Assembly (NCBI GenBank): GCA_023423415.1
Contig: JAFAFP010000172.1
Span: 1-64,000, forward strand
Length of the DNA: 64,000 nt
Direction of reading: 5' to 3'
Source of the DNA: Pseudomonadota bacterium
GTDB lineage: Bacteria; Pseudomonadota; Alphaproteobacteria; Rhizobiales; Xanthobacteraceae
Below, in pieces: positions 9,403 to 17,960 of the stretch (position 1 is its first letter; every line of letters starts with the position of its first letter). The notes beneath the pieces were generated by a model. It was not told the origin of the DNA, did not search any database, and was given only the letters and a program-made list of their open reading frames with translations. Both the position numbers and the translations under genes were made by a program.

Positions 9403-10527
9403 TTAGTTCCCGATCAGCACGCCGGCATCCGGCGCGAAGGACAGCCACGCGGCATCGCCACGATGCAGCAGCGACGCGGCTTGCCGATCGGTATTAGCGA
9501 CTGACGCCTTGATCAGCATGCCGTTATCGAGCCGCATCTTGTAGACGGAGAGATCGCCAAGATAGGCGATATCGGCGACCTGCCCGTACAGCACATTTTC
9601 GAGGCCGGCCGGCTCAGTGCGATGGATCACAACCTTTTCCGGACGCACCGCGACGCAGACCTCGTTACCGTCCTTCACACCGTCCTTGCTTGCCACCACG
9701 AACTGACCTGAAGCGGTTTCGACCTTTGCCAGACGATCGCTGCGGCCTGTCACCTTGCCGTCGAACAGGTTGATGTCGCCGATGAACTCGGCCACCCAGC
9801 GCGTTCGCGGATCTTCATAGATCTCCGCGGGCGTTCCAACCTGAACCAGCTTGCCCGCATGCATCACGCCGATGCGGTCGGCCATCGTCATCGCCTCTTC
9901 CTGATCGTGCGTGACGATGATGAAAGAAAGTCCGAGCCGCTGCTGCAACGCCATCAATTCGAACTGCGTTTCGTCGCGCAGCTTCTTGTCGAGCGCGCCA
10001 AGCGGCTCGTCGAGCAGAAAGACTTTCGGCGATTTCGCCAGGGCGCGCGCCAGCGCCACGCGTTGTCGCTGGCCGCCGGACAATTGATGCGGTTTGCGGT
10101 GCGCGAAGTCGGACAGCTTCACCAGTGCCAGCATTTCCTTCACGCGGGCATCAATGTCACTCCGCTTCCACCCGTCCTGACGCAGACCGAACGCGACATT
10201 GCCGGCCACCGTGAGATGCGGGAACAGCGCATAGCTCTGGAACATCATATTCACTGGCCGCTCATAGGGCGGCACAGCACCAATATCCTCGCCATCGAGC
10301 ACCACGCGACCCTCATCGGGCCGTTCGAATCCGGCCAGCATCCGGAGCAACGTGGTCTTCCCGCAGCCCGAGGGCCCCAGCAGCGCAAAGAATTCGCCGC
10401 TCCCGATATCGAGCGACACATTATTCACAGCGGTGAAGGCGCCGAAGCGCTTGGTCACAGCGTCGAAGCGCACCATCGGGGAAGAGGAAGGAGGCCGGTC
10501 GGGTTTGCCGGCCGGGTCGTCCGGCAT
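9403..10527 (-). CDS. ABC transporter ATP-binding protein (PotA/PotG-like)
   Basis: About 374-aa ATPase. Walker A GPSGCGKTT lies near residues 51-59, followed by the Q-loop, the signature LSGGQRQRVALARAL, Walker B VFLLDEPLGALD and the H-loop THDQEEA. A C-terminal TOBE region follows (about 250-374). It energises the two downstream permeases. The ATG at 10527 is preferred because the residues before it are Pro/Ser-rich; a TTG at 10554 would add nine residues. No periplasmic binding-protein gene lies next to it: the upstream neighbour is glpK. Confidence 0.88.
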   Translation of the reverse strand: MPDDPAGKPDRPPSSSPMVRFDAVTKRFGAFTAVNNVSLDIGSGEFFALLGPSGCGKTTLLRMLAGFERPDEGRVVLDGEDIGAVPPYERPVNMMFQSYALFPHLTVAGNVAFGLRQDGWKRSDIDARVKEMLALVKLSDFAHRKPHQLSGGQRQRVALARALAKSPKVFLLDEPLGALDKKLRDETQFELMALQQRLGLSFIIVTHDQEEAMTMADRIGVMHAGKLVQVGTPAEIYEDPRTRWVAEFIGDINLFDGKVTGRSDRLAKVETASGQFVVASKDGVKDGNEVCVAVRPEKVVIHRTEPAGLENVLYGQVADIAYLGDLSVYKMRLDNGMLIKASVANTDRQAASLLHRGDAAWLSFAPDAGVLIGN

Positions 10528-10620
10528 GATCGTTCCGTGTTCCTGGGCGGACAACGATTCCGTCCGCGCGGGCGCACGCTAACGGGGCAGCGCGACAGGC
10601 TCAAGTCTGACTTGCGCGTC

Positions 10621-12105
10621 TCAGACGCACGTCAGTGTTCGGCTCACCGCGTCGCGCCAACCCAGCCACTTACGCGCGCGGGTTGCTGCATCTATCTGCG
10701 GCAAAAAACGGCGCTCGCGCTGCCAGGTGGCGGCGAAGCCGTCGAAATCCGGGCACAGCCCGCTGGCGAAACCGGCGAGATAGGCGGCACCGAGCGCGGT
10801 CGTTTCCATCACCCTCGGCCGGTCCACCGGCGCGTCCAGAATGTCGGCGATGAACTGCATGGCGACGTCGCTCGCAGTCATGCCGCCGTCGACGCGCAGT
10901 ACGGTGTCGGCCGCATCCGGCCAATCGGCGCGCATGGCCTCGACCAGGTCGCGGGTCTGATAGCCGACTGCTTCAAGCGCAGCGCGCGCGAAATCCGCCG
11001 CACCCGAATTACGCGTGAGACCGAAGATCGCACCCCGCGCCTGTGCATCCCAGTACGGGGCGCCGAGACCGACAAAAGCAGGCACGAAATAGAGTTGTTC
11101 GGCCGGATCATTCCTTGCGGCCAGCGCATCTGTCTCGGATGACGCGGCGATCAGCTTCAATCCGTCGCGCAGCCATTGCACCGCCGCGCCGGCAACGAAG
11201 ATCGCGCCTTCAAGCGCATAGGTGCGCCTGCCGTCAATCTGATAGGCGATCGTGGTGAGCAACCGATTGCGCGACATCACGGGCTTGTCACCCGTATTCA
11301 GCAAGGCAAAGCAGCCGGTGCCGTAAGTCGATTTCATCATGCCGGGCCTGAAACAGCCCTGTCCGATGGTGGCGGCCTGCTGGTCGCCGGCTACGCCGCG
11401 GATTGGAATCATTCCGCCAAAGATAGCCGTCGCACCGAAATCGGCGGTGCAGTCGCGCACCTCCGGCAGCAACGACATCGGCACGTGGAATATCTCGGCC
11501 AGTTCCGTATCCCAGTGCCCCTTGTGAATGTCGAACAGCAGGGTGCGTGCTGCGTTGGTCGCGTCAGTGGCGTGAACACGGCCGTCGGTGAGGCGCCAGA
11601 TCAGAAACGTGTCGACCGTACCGAAAGCAAGCCGCCCCGCTTCCGCCATCTCACGTGCGCCGTCCACATGATCGAGGATCCACGCGATCTTGGTGGCGGA
11701 GAAATACGGATCGAGCAACAAGCCGGTGCGCGCCGCGATCGTCGCCTCGTGACCAAACTCTTGCAATGCTTTGCAAGCGTTATCAGTGCGACGATCCTGC
11801 CAGACGATGGCGTTGTAGATCGGCTTGCCGGTCACGCGATCCCAGACCAGCGTGGTCTCGCGCTGATTGGTGATGCCGATGGCGGCGATGTCCTTCGCCG
11901 CAAGGCCCGCCCGCTTCAGCGCGGCCCGCGCGGTCGCAACGACGCTCGACCAGATGTCGTCGGGATCATGCTCCACCCAGCCCGATGCCGGATAGAGCTG
12001 CCGGAATTCCTGCTGCGCACTGGCAAGCGGATTGAGCGCAGCATCGAACACAATAGCCCGGCTCGATGTTGTCCCCTGATCGATCGCAAGAATGGCCGAT
12101 GTCAT
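10621..12105 (-). CDS. glpK: Glycerol kinase
   Basis: 494-aa FGGY-family kinase that phosphorylates glycerol to sn-glycerol 3-phosphate. The N-terminal ATP-binding segment DQGTTSSRAIVFD (about 8-20), the substrate region NQRETTLVWDR, the GTGCFALLNTG loop and the C-terminal DGGMTAS motif are all present. It lies three bases after the stop of glpD and is translated with it. No glpF facilitator or glpR is in the window. It is followed by the pot-type ATPase gene 94 bp downstream. Confidence 0.95.
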   Translation of the reverse strand: MTSAILAIDQGTTSSRAIVFDAALNPLASAQQEFRQLYPASGWVEHDPDDIWSSVVATARAALKRAGLAAKDIAAIGITNQRETTLVWDRVTGKPIYNAIVWQDRRTDNACKALQEFGHEATIAARTGLLLDPYFSATKIAWILDHVDGAREMAEAGRLAFGTVDTFLIWRLTDGRVHATDATNAARTLLFDIHKGHWDTELAEIFHVPMSLLPEVRDCTADFGATAIFGGMIPIRGVAGDQQAATIGQGCFRPGMMKSTYGTGCFALLNTGDKPVMSRNRLLTTIAYQIDGRRTYALEGAIFVAGAAVQWLRDGLKLIAASSETDALAARNDPAEQLYFVPAFVGLGAPYWDAQARGAIFGLTRNSGAADFARAALEAVGYQTRDLVEAMRADWPDAADTVLRVDGGMTASDVAMQFIADILDAPVDRPRVMETTALGAAYLAGFASGLCPDFDGFAATWQRERRFLPQIDAATRARKWLGWRDAVSRTLTCV

Positions 12106-12108
12106 GGG

Positions 12109-13608
12109 CTATTCCGCCGCCTTCAGCGGAGTGCTCGCCATCATGAAGCGTTGCAAGGCGGCGCGCTCGCTGTCGCTGAAACGCAAACCGAGTTTGCTTC
12201 GCCGCCACAGCACGTCGTCGACATCCATCGCCCATTCCCGCATCATGAGGTAGCGCAACTCCGCTTCCGTGAGATCGGCGCCGAAACGCACACCGAGATC
12301 ATCATAGCCCTTGGCCGTGCCAAGAATATCTCTGATGCGGGTGCCATAGGCGCGCACGAGCCGCCGTGCATGATCCTCATCCAGAAATGACCAGGTGCGC
12401 CGCGCCTGCGCAACCTGCGCATCGACACCGTCATAAGGAAAGTCGCCGCCCGGCAGCGGCGCGGTCTCTGTCCAGGCGCGCGTCGATCCAAATATATCGG
12501 TGAACTTTCTCAACGCAGCTTCGGCGAGTTTGCGATAGGTTGTGATCTTGCCACCATATATCGTCAGCAACGGCGCACGGCCATCGCGGTCGTCGAAATC
12601 GAGATGATAGTCGCGCGTCACATCCTCCGGCTTTCTCGATCCGTCGTCGTATAGCGAGCGCACGCCAGCGAAGCTGTGAACAATCTCCGAGGAGCCGACG
12701 GGTGAGCGGAAATAACGCGAAGCGGTGTCGCACAGATACGCAATCTCGTTGGCAGACGGCGCCGCATCCGCCGGATCGCCTTTGAAGTTTTCATCGGTCG
12801 TGCCGATCAGCGTGAAATCGCGCTCGTAAGGCAGCGCGAACACCACCCGTCGATCGGGATTCTGGAAAATGTACGCGGCATCATGATCGAACAGCCGTTT
12901 CACGACGATATGGCTGCCCTTGACGAGGCGCACGCGTGAGGGGCCTTCGATGCCGACCACCGATTCCGCAACGGTGCCCACCCAGGGGCCCGCGGCATTC
13001 ACCAATACACGCGCGGTCACGGTTTCCCGTCCGTCGCGCTCGCTCAGCAGCAAACGCCAGATATCGCTTCGCTCGGCCCGCAGGCATCGGGTCCGCGTCC
13101 GAATGGTTGCGCCACGATCCGCCGCATCGCGTGCGTTCAGCACCACAAGTCGCGCGTCATCCACCCAACAATCCGAATAGAGGAAGCCGAATCCATCGGA
13201 TCGCTTCAGAGGTTCGCCCAGGGCATTGTGCTTGAGATCCACGACCTCGGTAGCGGGCAGGATTTTGCGGCCGCCGAGATGATCGTAGATGAACAAGCCA
13301 AGCCGCAGCCAGAACGGCGAGCGGATATCCGGCTGTGGCGGCAGCAGGAAGCGCATCGGCCGGATGATATGCGGCGCATTGCGCAACAGGACCTCGCGCT
13401 CCCTCAACGCCTCGCGCACCAGGAGAAATGCCCCATGCTCCAGATAGCGCAGGCCGCCATGGATCAGCTTGGTAGATGCCGAGGACGTGCCAGAGGCGAG
13501 ATCTGCCCGTTCGACGAGCAGGACACGCAGACCGCGCCCCGCGGCGTCTCGCGCAATGCCGGTCCCATTGATGCCGCCGCCGATGATGGCGAGGTCGAAA
13601 TCAGCCAT
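12109..13608 (-). CDS. glpD: Aerobic glycerol-3-phosphate dehydrogenase (FAD)
   Basis: 499-aa membrane-associated flavoprotein oxidising glycerol 3-phosphate to dihydroxyacetone phosphate and feeding electrons to quinone. An N-terminal Rossmann GGGINGTG (about 9-17) binds FAD. LIHGGLRYLEHGAF and YGGKITTYRKLAE are family signatures, and a C-terminal DAO_C domain runs from about residue 380. First gene of a glpD-glpK pair. The 160-nt gap to the divergent amidotransferase gene probably holds its promoter; it includes an AT-rich TATATATA run near 13721. Confidence 0.95.
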   Translation of the reverse strand: MADFDLAIIGGGINGTGIARDAAGRGLRVLLVERADLASGTSSASTKLIHGGLRYLEHGAFLLVREALREREVLLRNAPHIIRPMRFLLPPQPDIRSPFWLRLGLFIYDHLGGRKILPATEVVDLKHNALGEPLKRSDGFGFLYSDCWVDDARLVVLNARDAADRGATIRTRTRCLRAERSDIWRLLLSERDGRETVTARVLVNAAGPWVGTVAESVVGIEGPSRVRLVKGSHIVVKRLFDHDAAYIFQNPDRRVVFALPYERDFTLIGTTDENFKGDPADAAPSANEIAYLCDTASRYFRSPVGSSEIVHSFAGVRSLYDDGSRKPEDVTRDYHLDFDDRDGRAPLLTIYGGKITTYRKLAEAALRKFTDIFGSTRAWTETAPLPGGDFPYDGVDAQVAQARRTWSFLDEDHARRLVRAYGTRIRDILGTAKGYDDLGVRFGADLTEAELRYLMMREWAMDVDDVLWRRSKLGLRFSDSERAALQRFMMASTPLKAAE

Positions 13609-13768
13609 CTGTTCCAGCCGCTCACCCTCAATTCCGGTAACAATTTCTTTAGGACTTCAGCATGACGTCACAAAACCAATCCGCCAAGGGATCATGCTCG
13701 CAAATTGGCCGTAAACCGCTATATATACGAACGGTCTGCATTCGAGCGCAGATGTAACCGGAATTGCG

Positions 13769-14635
13769 ATGTCTTCCCCCCGCCTGCTTGTGATTGAGGG
13801 TAATACAGCCGACGGACGAGCTTTGCTGAAAGCGGCCGGCGGCGAGGCCCCGAGCGAGGGTTATGCGAATCTGCTGCGCGAATTCCTGCCGCACGCAGTT
13901 ATTGACATTTGCTATCCGGCCGACCCCGGCGCCAACCTTCCCGACAGCGATGGTCTTGAAGCGTATGACGGCGTTGCCATCACCGGCTCAGCCTTGCACG
14001 TCTACGACCGGGGGCCGCATATTGAGCCGCAGATCGAGTTGACGCGCGCCGTCTTCGATTCGTCCACGCCGCTGTTCGGAAGCTGCTGGGGCCTGCAGGT
14101 GATCACCACCGCGGCGGGCGGTAGCGTGCGACGGAATCCGAAAGGCCGCGAGATCGGCTTCGGCCGTCGTATCCGCTTGACCAGTTCTGGGCGCGGTCAT
14201 CCAATCTTCGCCGGCAAGGATGAAGTCTTCGACGCGGTGACGATCCATCTCGACGAGGTCGAAACGCTCGCGCCCAATCAGCACGTGCTGGCGCTGAATG
14301 CCATTTCCGGCGTGCAGGCCGCTGAGGTGAAGGTCAATGGCTGCACCGCGTGGGGCGTACAATATCATCCGGAATATACGCTGGCGGATATCGCCGCGAG
14401 CTTCCGCCGCCATGGCAAACGGCTGATCGAGGAAAAGTTCTTCAACGACAACGACGAACTGATCGATTACTCAACCAATGTTGCCGCGCTGAATTCAAAA
14501 CCAAGCGACAAGCCGCTGGCCTGGCGGCTGGGCCTTGATTCCACGGTGCTCGACAAGAACGTCAGAACACGCGAAATTCGCAACTGGATCCATCATCAGG
14601 TGCTGCCGACGCGCAGCAAGCGCGGACGGGAGTGA
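13769..14635 (+). CDS. Class I glutamine amidotransferase
   Basis: 288-aa GATase1-fold protein. The nucleophile Cys106 sits in GSCWGLQ, and the His200-Glu202 pair in VQYHPEY completes the triad. The N-terminal half has the flavodoxin-like start LLVIEGNTADGR, and about 70 extra residues follow the triad. Such free-standing proteins resemble the GMP-synthase glutaminase subunit or gamma-glutamyl hydrolases; no synthetase partner is adjacent, so the acceptor of ammonia is unknown. The next gene begins three bases after the stop, so the two are probably co-translated. Confidence 0.82.
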   Translation: MSSPRLLVIEGNTADGRALLKAAGGEAPSEGYANLLREFLPHAVIDICYPADPGANLPDSDGLEAYDGVAITGSALHVYDRGPHIEPQIELTRAVFDSSTPLFGSCWGLQVITTAAGGSVRRNPKGREIGFGRRIRLTSSGRGHPIFAGKDEVFDAVTIHLDEVETLAPNQHVLALNAISGVQAAEVKVNGCTAWGVQYHPEYTLADIAASFRRHGKRLIEEKFFNDNDELIDYSTNVAALNSKPSDKPLAWRLGLDSTVLDKNVRTREIRNWIHHQVLPTRSKRGRE

Positions 14636-14638
14636 CGC

Positions 14639-15319
14639 GTGGACTTTGGCGGGCGTAGCGTTGTCGTCACGGGCGGGACCGGCGCCCTCGGCGAGGCTGT
14701 TGTTGCCGCATTGATCCAGCACAACGCCATCTGTCACATTCCATCTCGCACAAATGACAGTTCGGGCCGACCACGCGAACGCGTGGTCATTTATCCTGGC
14801 GTCGAGCTTGCCGATCAGAATCAGGTTGATGCCTTCTACGTCGAAGTCGGACCGATCTGGGCCTCTATTCATCTCGCGGGCGGGTTCGCGGCGAAATCAA
14901 TCGGGACAGCAGACAAGGCGCATCTGCTTGGACAGCTCGACACCAATATCGTCAGTTGCTTTCTATGCTGCCGCGCCGCGCTCAAAGGAATGCCGGATGG
15001 CGGCCGCATTGTGAATGTCGCCGCCCGTCCTGCCCTGGAGCCGCGCACCGGCGCTGGCATGACGGCCTACACAATCGCCAAATCGGGCGTCGCCGCGCTG
15101 ACGATCTCGCTCGCGGAAGAAGTGGCCAAGGATGGTGTTCTTGTGAATGCGGTCGCCCCGTCGATCATGGATACACCAGCCAACCGTCAAGCGATGCCCA
15201 AAGCCGATCATGCCCTTTGGCCGAAAGTCGAACAGGTCGCAGCCACGATCCTGTTCCTTGCATCGCCGGACAATCTGGTGACACGCGGCGCCATCGTGCC
15301 AGTCTATGGACGGTCATGA
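14639..15319 (+). CDS. Short-chain dehydrogenase/reductase, dihydropteridine-reductase-like
   Basis: 226-aa Rossmann oxidoreductase. Cofactor motif TGGTGALG is at 11-18 and catalytic YxxxK is Tyr144/Lys148. The usual SDR serine strand reads NVAARPAL, so the canonical Ser is apparently Ala. This also occurs in quinonoid dihydropteridine reductases, whose AGAKAAL...GYGMAK layout it resembles. GTG start, three bases after the amidotransferase. Coenzyme and substrate are not determinable from sequence. Confidence 0.78.
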   Translation: MDFGGRSVVVTGGTGALGEAVVAALIQHNAICHIPSRTNDSSGRPRERVVIYPGVELADQNQVDAFYVEVGPIWASIHLAGGFAAKSIGTADKAHLLGQLDTNIVSCFLCCRAALKGMPDGGRIVNVAARPALEPRTGAGMTAYTIAKSGVAALTISLAEEVAKDGVLVNAVAPSIMDTPANRQAMPKADHALWPKVEQVAATILFLASPDNLVTRGAIVPVYGRS

Positions 15320-15395
15320 TGACGCTGGCTGACATTCATTTGCAATCATCGCAGCAATCACGCCCGCAGAGCACCTCGGGCTAAAAGACTTGGTT

Positions 15396-15402
15396 GGAGG
15401 AG
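15396..15402 (+). promoter_or_regulatory. Ribosome binding site fixing the start of the first exported methyltransferase
   Basis: GGAGGAG ends three bases before the ATG at 15406. This decides against the longer TTG start at 15394, which lies inside and before this site and would put four extra residues before the signal peptide. Confidence 0.6.
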
Positions 15403-15405
15403 TTT

Positions 15406-16230
15406 ATGACTTTACTGAACCCGATTTCGCGTATCGCCGCTGTTGGCTGCCTGTCGGCAATGCTGACGCTGAATGCCGCTGTCGCACAACCGGCGCAGAG
15501 CACCTATGAGCCCTCGGTCGGCCAGGAAGGCAAAGACGTGATCTGGGTGCCGACGCCGCAGGCGCTGGTCGACAAGATGCTCGATATGGCCAAGGTCACA
15601 GCGAAGGATAATCTGGTCGATCTCGGCTCGGGCGACGGCCGCACCGTCATCACCGCGGCGAAACGCGGCGTGACCGCCCGCGGCATCGAATACAATCCCG
15701 ATATGGTGCAGCTTTCGCGTGCCAATGCCGCCAAAGAGGGCGTCAGCGAAAAGGCGACGTTCGAGCAGGCAGACATCTTCGTCACCGATTTCTCCAAGGC
15801 CGATGTGGTGACCATGTTCCTGCTCACCAGTCTCAACGCCAAGCTGCGTCCGACCATTCTCGACATGAAGCCCGGCACGCGCATCGTTTCCAACACGTTC
15901 GACATGGGCGACTGGAAGGCCGATGAGGAGGCTGTCGTCACCGAGGGCTGCACGTCCTATTGCAAGGCCTATTTCTGGCTGGTGCCGGCCAAGGTCGATG
16001 GCGCCTGGGCGATGGATAAGGGCGAACTTTCCATCAAGCAAACATTCCAGAATTTCACCGGCACCATCAAGAACGGCAACGTCGTCACCCCTGTCACCAA
16101 CGGCAAGCTGAAAGGCGATGAGATCAGCTTCACCGCGGGCGGCACCGAATACTCTGGCAAGGTCAACGGCACGACCATCGAAGGCACGACCAAGTCGGGC
16201 GAGAAGTGGCAAGCCAAGCGCGGCGCGTAA
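15406..16230 (+). CDS. Exported class I SAM-dependent methyltransferase-like protein, copy 1
   Basis: 274-aa protein with a Sec-type signal peptide (about 1-27, hydrophobic run then AVAQ). A Rossmann methyltransferase domain follows: SAM motif I DLGSGDGRT near 72-80, acidic GIEYNPDM after it, and FLLTSLNAKLRP. A conserved CTSYC pair lies near residue 190. The last 75 residues form a beta-rich domain starting at GAWAMDKGELS with many T/G/V repeats. The fold is cytosolic in most families, so export is unusual because SAM is not known to be available in the periplasm. It is paired with a paralogue 21 bp downstream. Substrate unknown. Confidence 0.78.
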   Translation: MTLLNPISRIAAVGCLSAMLTLNAAVAQPAQSTYEPSVGQEGKDVIWVPTPQALVDKMLDMAKVTAKDNLVDLGSGDGRTVITAAKRGVTARGIEYNPDMVQLSRANAAKEGVSEKATFEQADIFVTDFSKADVVTMFLLTSLNAKLRPTILDMKPGTRIVSNTFDMGDWKADEEAVVTEGCTSYCKAYFWLVPAKVDGAWAMDKGELSIKQTFQNFTGTIKNGNVVTPVTNGKLKGDEISFTAGGTEYSGKVNGTTIEGTTKSGEKWQAKRGA

Positions 16231-16251
16231 TCGCGAATCGACTGGAGAAGC

Positions 16252-17076
16252 ATGATGGCGTTGAAATCTCATGCCCGGCTGGCGACCGGGTCGTGTTTAA
16301 CCTTGGCTTTCGCAATCAACTGCGCGGTGGCGCAAACAGCGCCGGCCTTCGAGCCGAAGGTCGGCCAGCGCGGCAAGGACGTGGTCTGGGTGCCGACTAA
16401 CCAGAAGCTGGTCGACAAGATGCTCGACATGGCCAAGGTCACGGCGAGCGACTACGTGATCGATCTCGGCTCGGGCGACGGACGCACGGTCATCACCGCG
16501 GCCAAGCGCGGCGCGACGGCGCAGGGTATCGAATACAATCCCGACATGGTGGAACTGGCTAAGAAGAACGCCGAAAAAGAAGGCGTGACCGCGAAAGCAA
16601 CCTTCGAAAAAGCCGACTTGTTCGAGACCGATTTCTCGAAAGCAAGCGTCGTCACCATGTTCCTCCTGCCGAGCATCAATCTGAAGCTACGACCGAAGCT
16701 GCTCGACATGAAGCCGGGCACGCGCGTCGTATCGAACTCGTTCGATCTCGGTGAATGGACGGCGGACCAGACCGAATCCGTCAGCGAGGAATGCACGTCG
16801 CATTGCACCGCCTATTTCTGGATCGTGCCCGCCAAAGTGGAAGGCACGTGGCAAACGCCACAGGGCGAACTGAAGCTTGAGCAGAAATATCAGGTGGTGT
16901 CGGGCACGTTGACCAAGGGCAATGTGATCGCGCCTGTGACCCACGGCAAACTGACCGGCGATCAGATTGCCTTCACCGCTGCCGGCACCCGCTATACCGG
17001 CAAGGTCAATGGCAACACCATCGAGGGCAAAAGCAACGCCGGTGGCACTGCAGCCGACTGGAAGGCGACGAAGTAA
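16252..17076 (+). CDS. Exported class I SAM-dependent methyltransferase-like protein, copy 2
   Basis: 274-aa paralogue of the preceding gene with the same layout: signal peptide about 1-27 (NCAVAQ), motif I DLGSGDGRT at 71-79, GIEYNPDM, FLLPSINLKLRP, conserved CTSHC, and a C-terminal beta-rich domain (GTWQTPQGELK onward). Most of the methyltransferase core is identical between copies while the signal peptides and C-terminal domains have diverged more, indicating an old tandem duplication. Start ATG has GGAGA five bases upstream. The last genes before a palindromic repeat and a convergent tetR. Confidence 0.78.
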   Translation: MMALKSHARLATGSCLTLAFAINCAVAQTAPAFEPKVGQRGKDVVWVPTNQKLVDKMLDMAKVTASDYVIDLGSGDGRTVITAAKRGATAQGIEYNPDMVELAKKNAEKEGVTAKATFEKADLFETDFSKASVVTMFLLPSINLKLRPKLLDMKPGTRVVSNSFDLGEWTADQTESVSEECTSHCTAYFWIVPAKVEGTWQTPQGELKLEQKYQVVSGTLTKGNVIAPVTHGKLTGDQIAFTAAGTRYTGKVNGNTIEGKSNAGGTAADWKATK

Positions 17077-17124
17077 GTCGCCGTCACGACAACCACTATT
17101 TTCCGCTCGTCCCTGCTGTCATTC

Positions 17125-17166
17125 GTCATTCCGGGACGCGCATGAAATGCGCGGACCCGGAATGAC
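17125..17166. repeat. Dispersed palindromic repeat (GTCATTCCGGG family)
   Basis: A 42-bp hairpin with perfect outer arms GTCATTCCGGG and CCCGGAATGAC and an inner palindrome GCGCAT-GAA-ATGCGC. The same outer arms occur at 60645-60748. It sits between convergent genes, where it could end transcription from both sides; there is no T-tract. Confidence 0.75.
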
Positions 17167-17201
17167 GGCGACTGCGGGAATGAGCGGCAGATGGGGAGCA
17201 C

Positions 17202-17876
17202 CTAACCCGCCCCTTCCTCCATCGCCGGCAAGGCAAACTGCACGACGAGCCCCCGTGCGCGTGCATCGACAACGCCGAGCGCACGCAGAGAGAGCAGCGC
17301 GAGAGTCTGCACTGCGTCGCGAATCCGCACGGGATCGTCATTCGATCCAGGGGCCAGCGGTCCGATCAATCCCTCCAGCAGCGCCCCCACTAAAGCGGGC
17401 GCCACGAGATTGATGTCTTGCGACGGTAGATATCCGGCCTGCATGGCGGCGGTCATCCGCCCCTGCAACTCCTCCGCCAGCGCCTTGCGATAGACGACCC
17501 GTACCGCCTCGATCTCGGCATCCACAGGTTCGGCGATCACCGCCCAAGCCAACCGCGGGCTGCGCAGCGCGCGCGTCGCGAAGGTGGCAATGCTGGCCGT
17601 CAGCCCCGAGAGAGGACCGGGAGCTGCTTTGGCCGCCTTGCGGATGGCGCCGATCTCCTGCTCGGAGATATTGGCGACCAGGGCGGCCACGAGATCCGTT
17701 TTCGAGGGGAAATATCGATAGACGGTCCCGGTCGCGATGCCGGCGCGCCTGGCCACCGGCGCCACCTGCACGGCGGCCATCCCGCCCTCCGTCGCAGCCG
17801 CCCGCGCCGCTGCGACAATCGCCACGTGGCGGGCGGCCTGCCTGCGAATCACACTGTCGGTACGACGATAGGGCAT
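17202..17876 (-). CDS. TetR/AcrR-family transcriptional repressor
   Basis: 224-aa regulator with an N-terminal TetR helix-turn-helix (about 15-62; VAPVARRAGIATGTVYRYFPSKTDLV) and a helical ligand-binding C-terminal half. A palindrome lies immediately upstream of its start and suggests autorepression. The upstream TPP-enzyme gene points the same way; the methyltransferase pair converges on it. The effector is unknown. Confidence 0.85.
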   Translation of the reverse strand: MPYRRTDSVIRRQAARHVAIVAAARAAATEGGMAAVQVAPVARRAGIATGTVYRYFPSKTDLVAALVANISEQEIGAIRKAAKAAPGPLSGLTASIATFATRALRSPRLAWAVIAEPVDAEIEAVRVVYRKALAEELQGRMTAAMQAGYLPSQDINLVAPALVGALLEGLIGPLAPGSNDDPVRIRDAVQTLALLSLRALGVVDARARGLVVQFALPAMEEGAG

Positions 17877-17878
17877 GG

Positions 17879-17904
17879 ATAGAGTGAGCCATGATTCACT
17901 CTAT
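17879..17904. promoter_or_regulatory. Palindromic operator of the adjacent TetR repressor
   Basis: Two perfect 9-bp arms, ATAGAGTGA and TCACTCTAT, separated by 8 bp, lie two bases upstream of the tetR start codon, within the 84-bp gap to the TPP-enzyme gene. Size and symmetry fit a TetR dimer site controlling its own gene. No second copy was noticed elsewhere in the window. Confidence 0.65.
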
Positions 17905-17960
17905 GGGGCAATCCCTGACGCAGAGGGCGCAAATACGGGCAGCCACATTCCCTTCGATTG

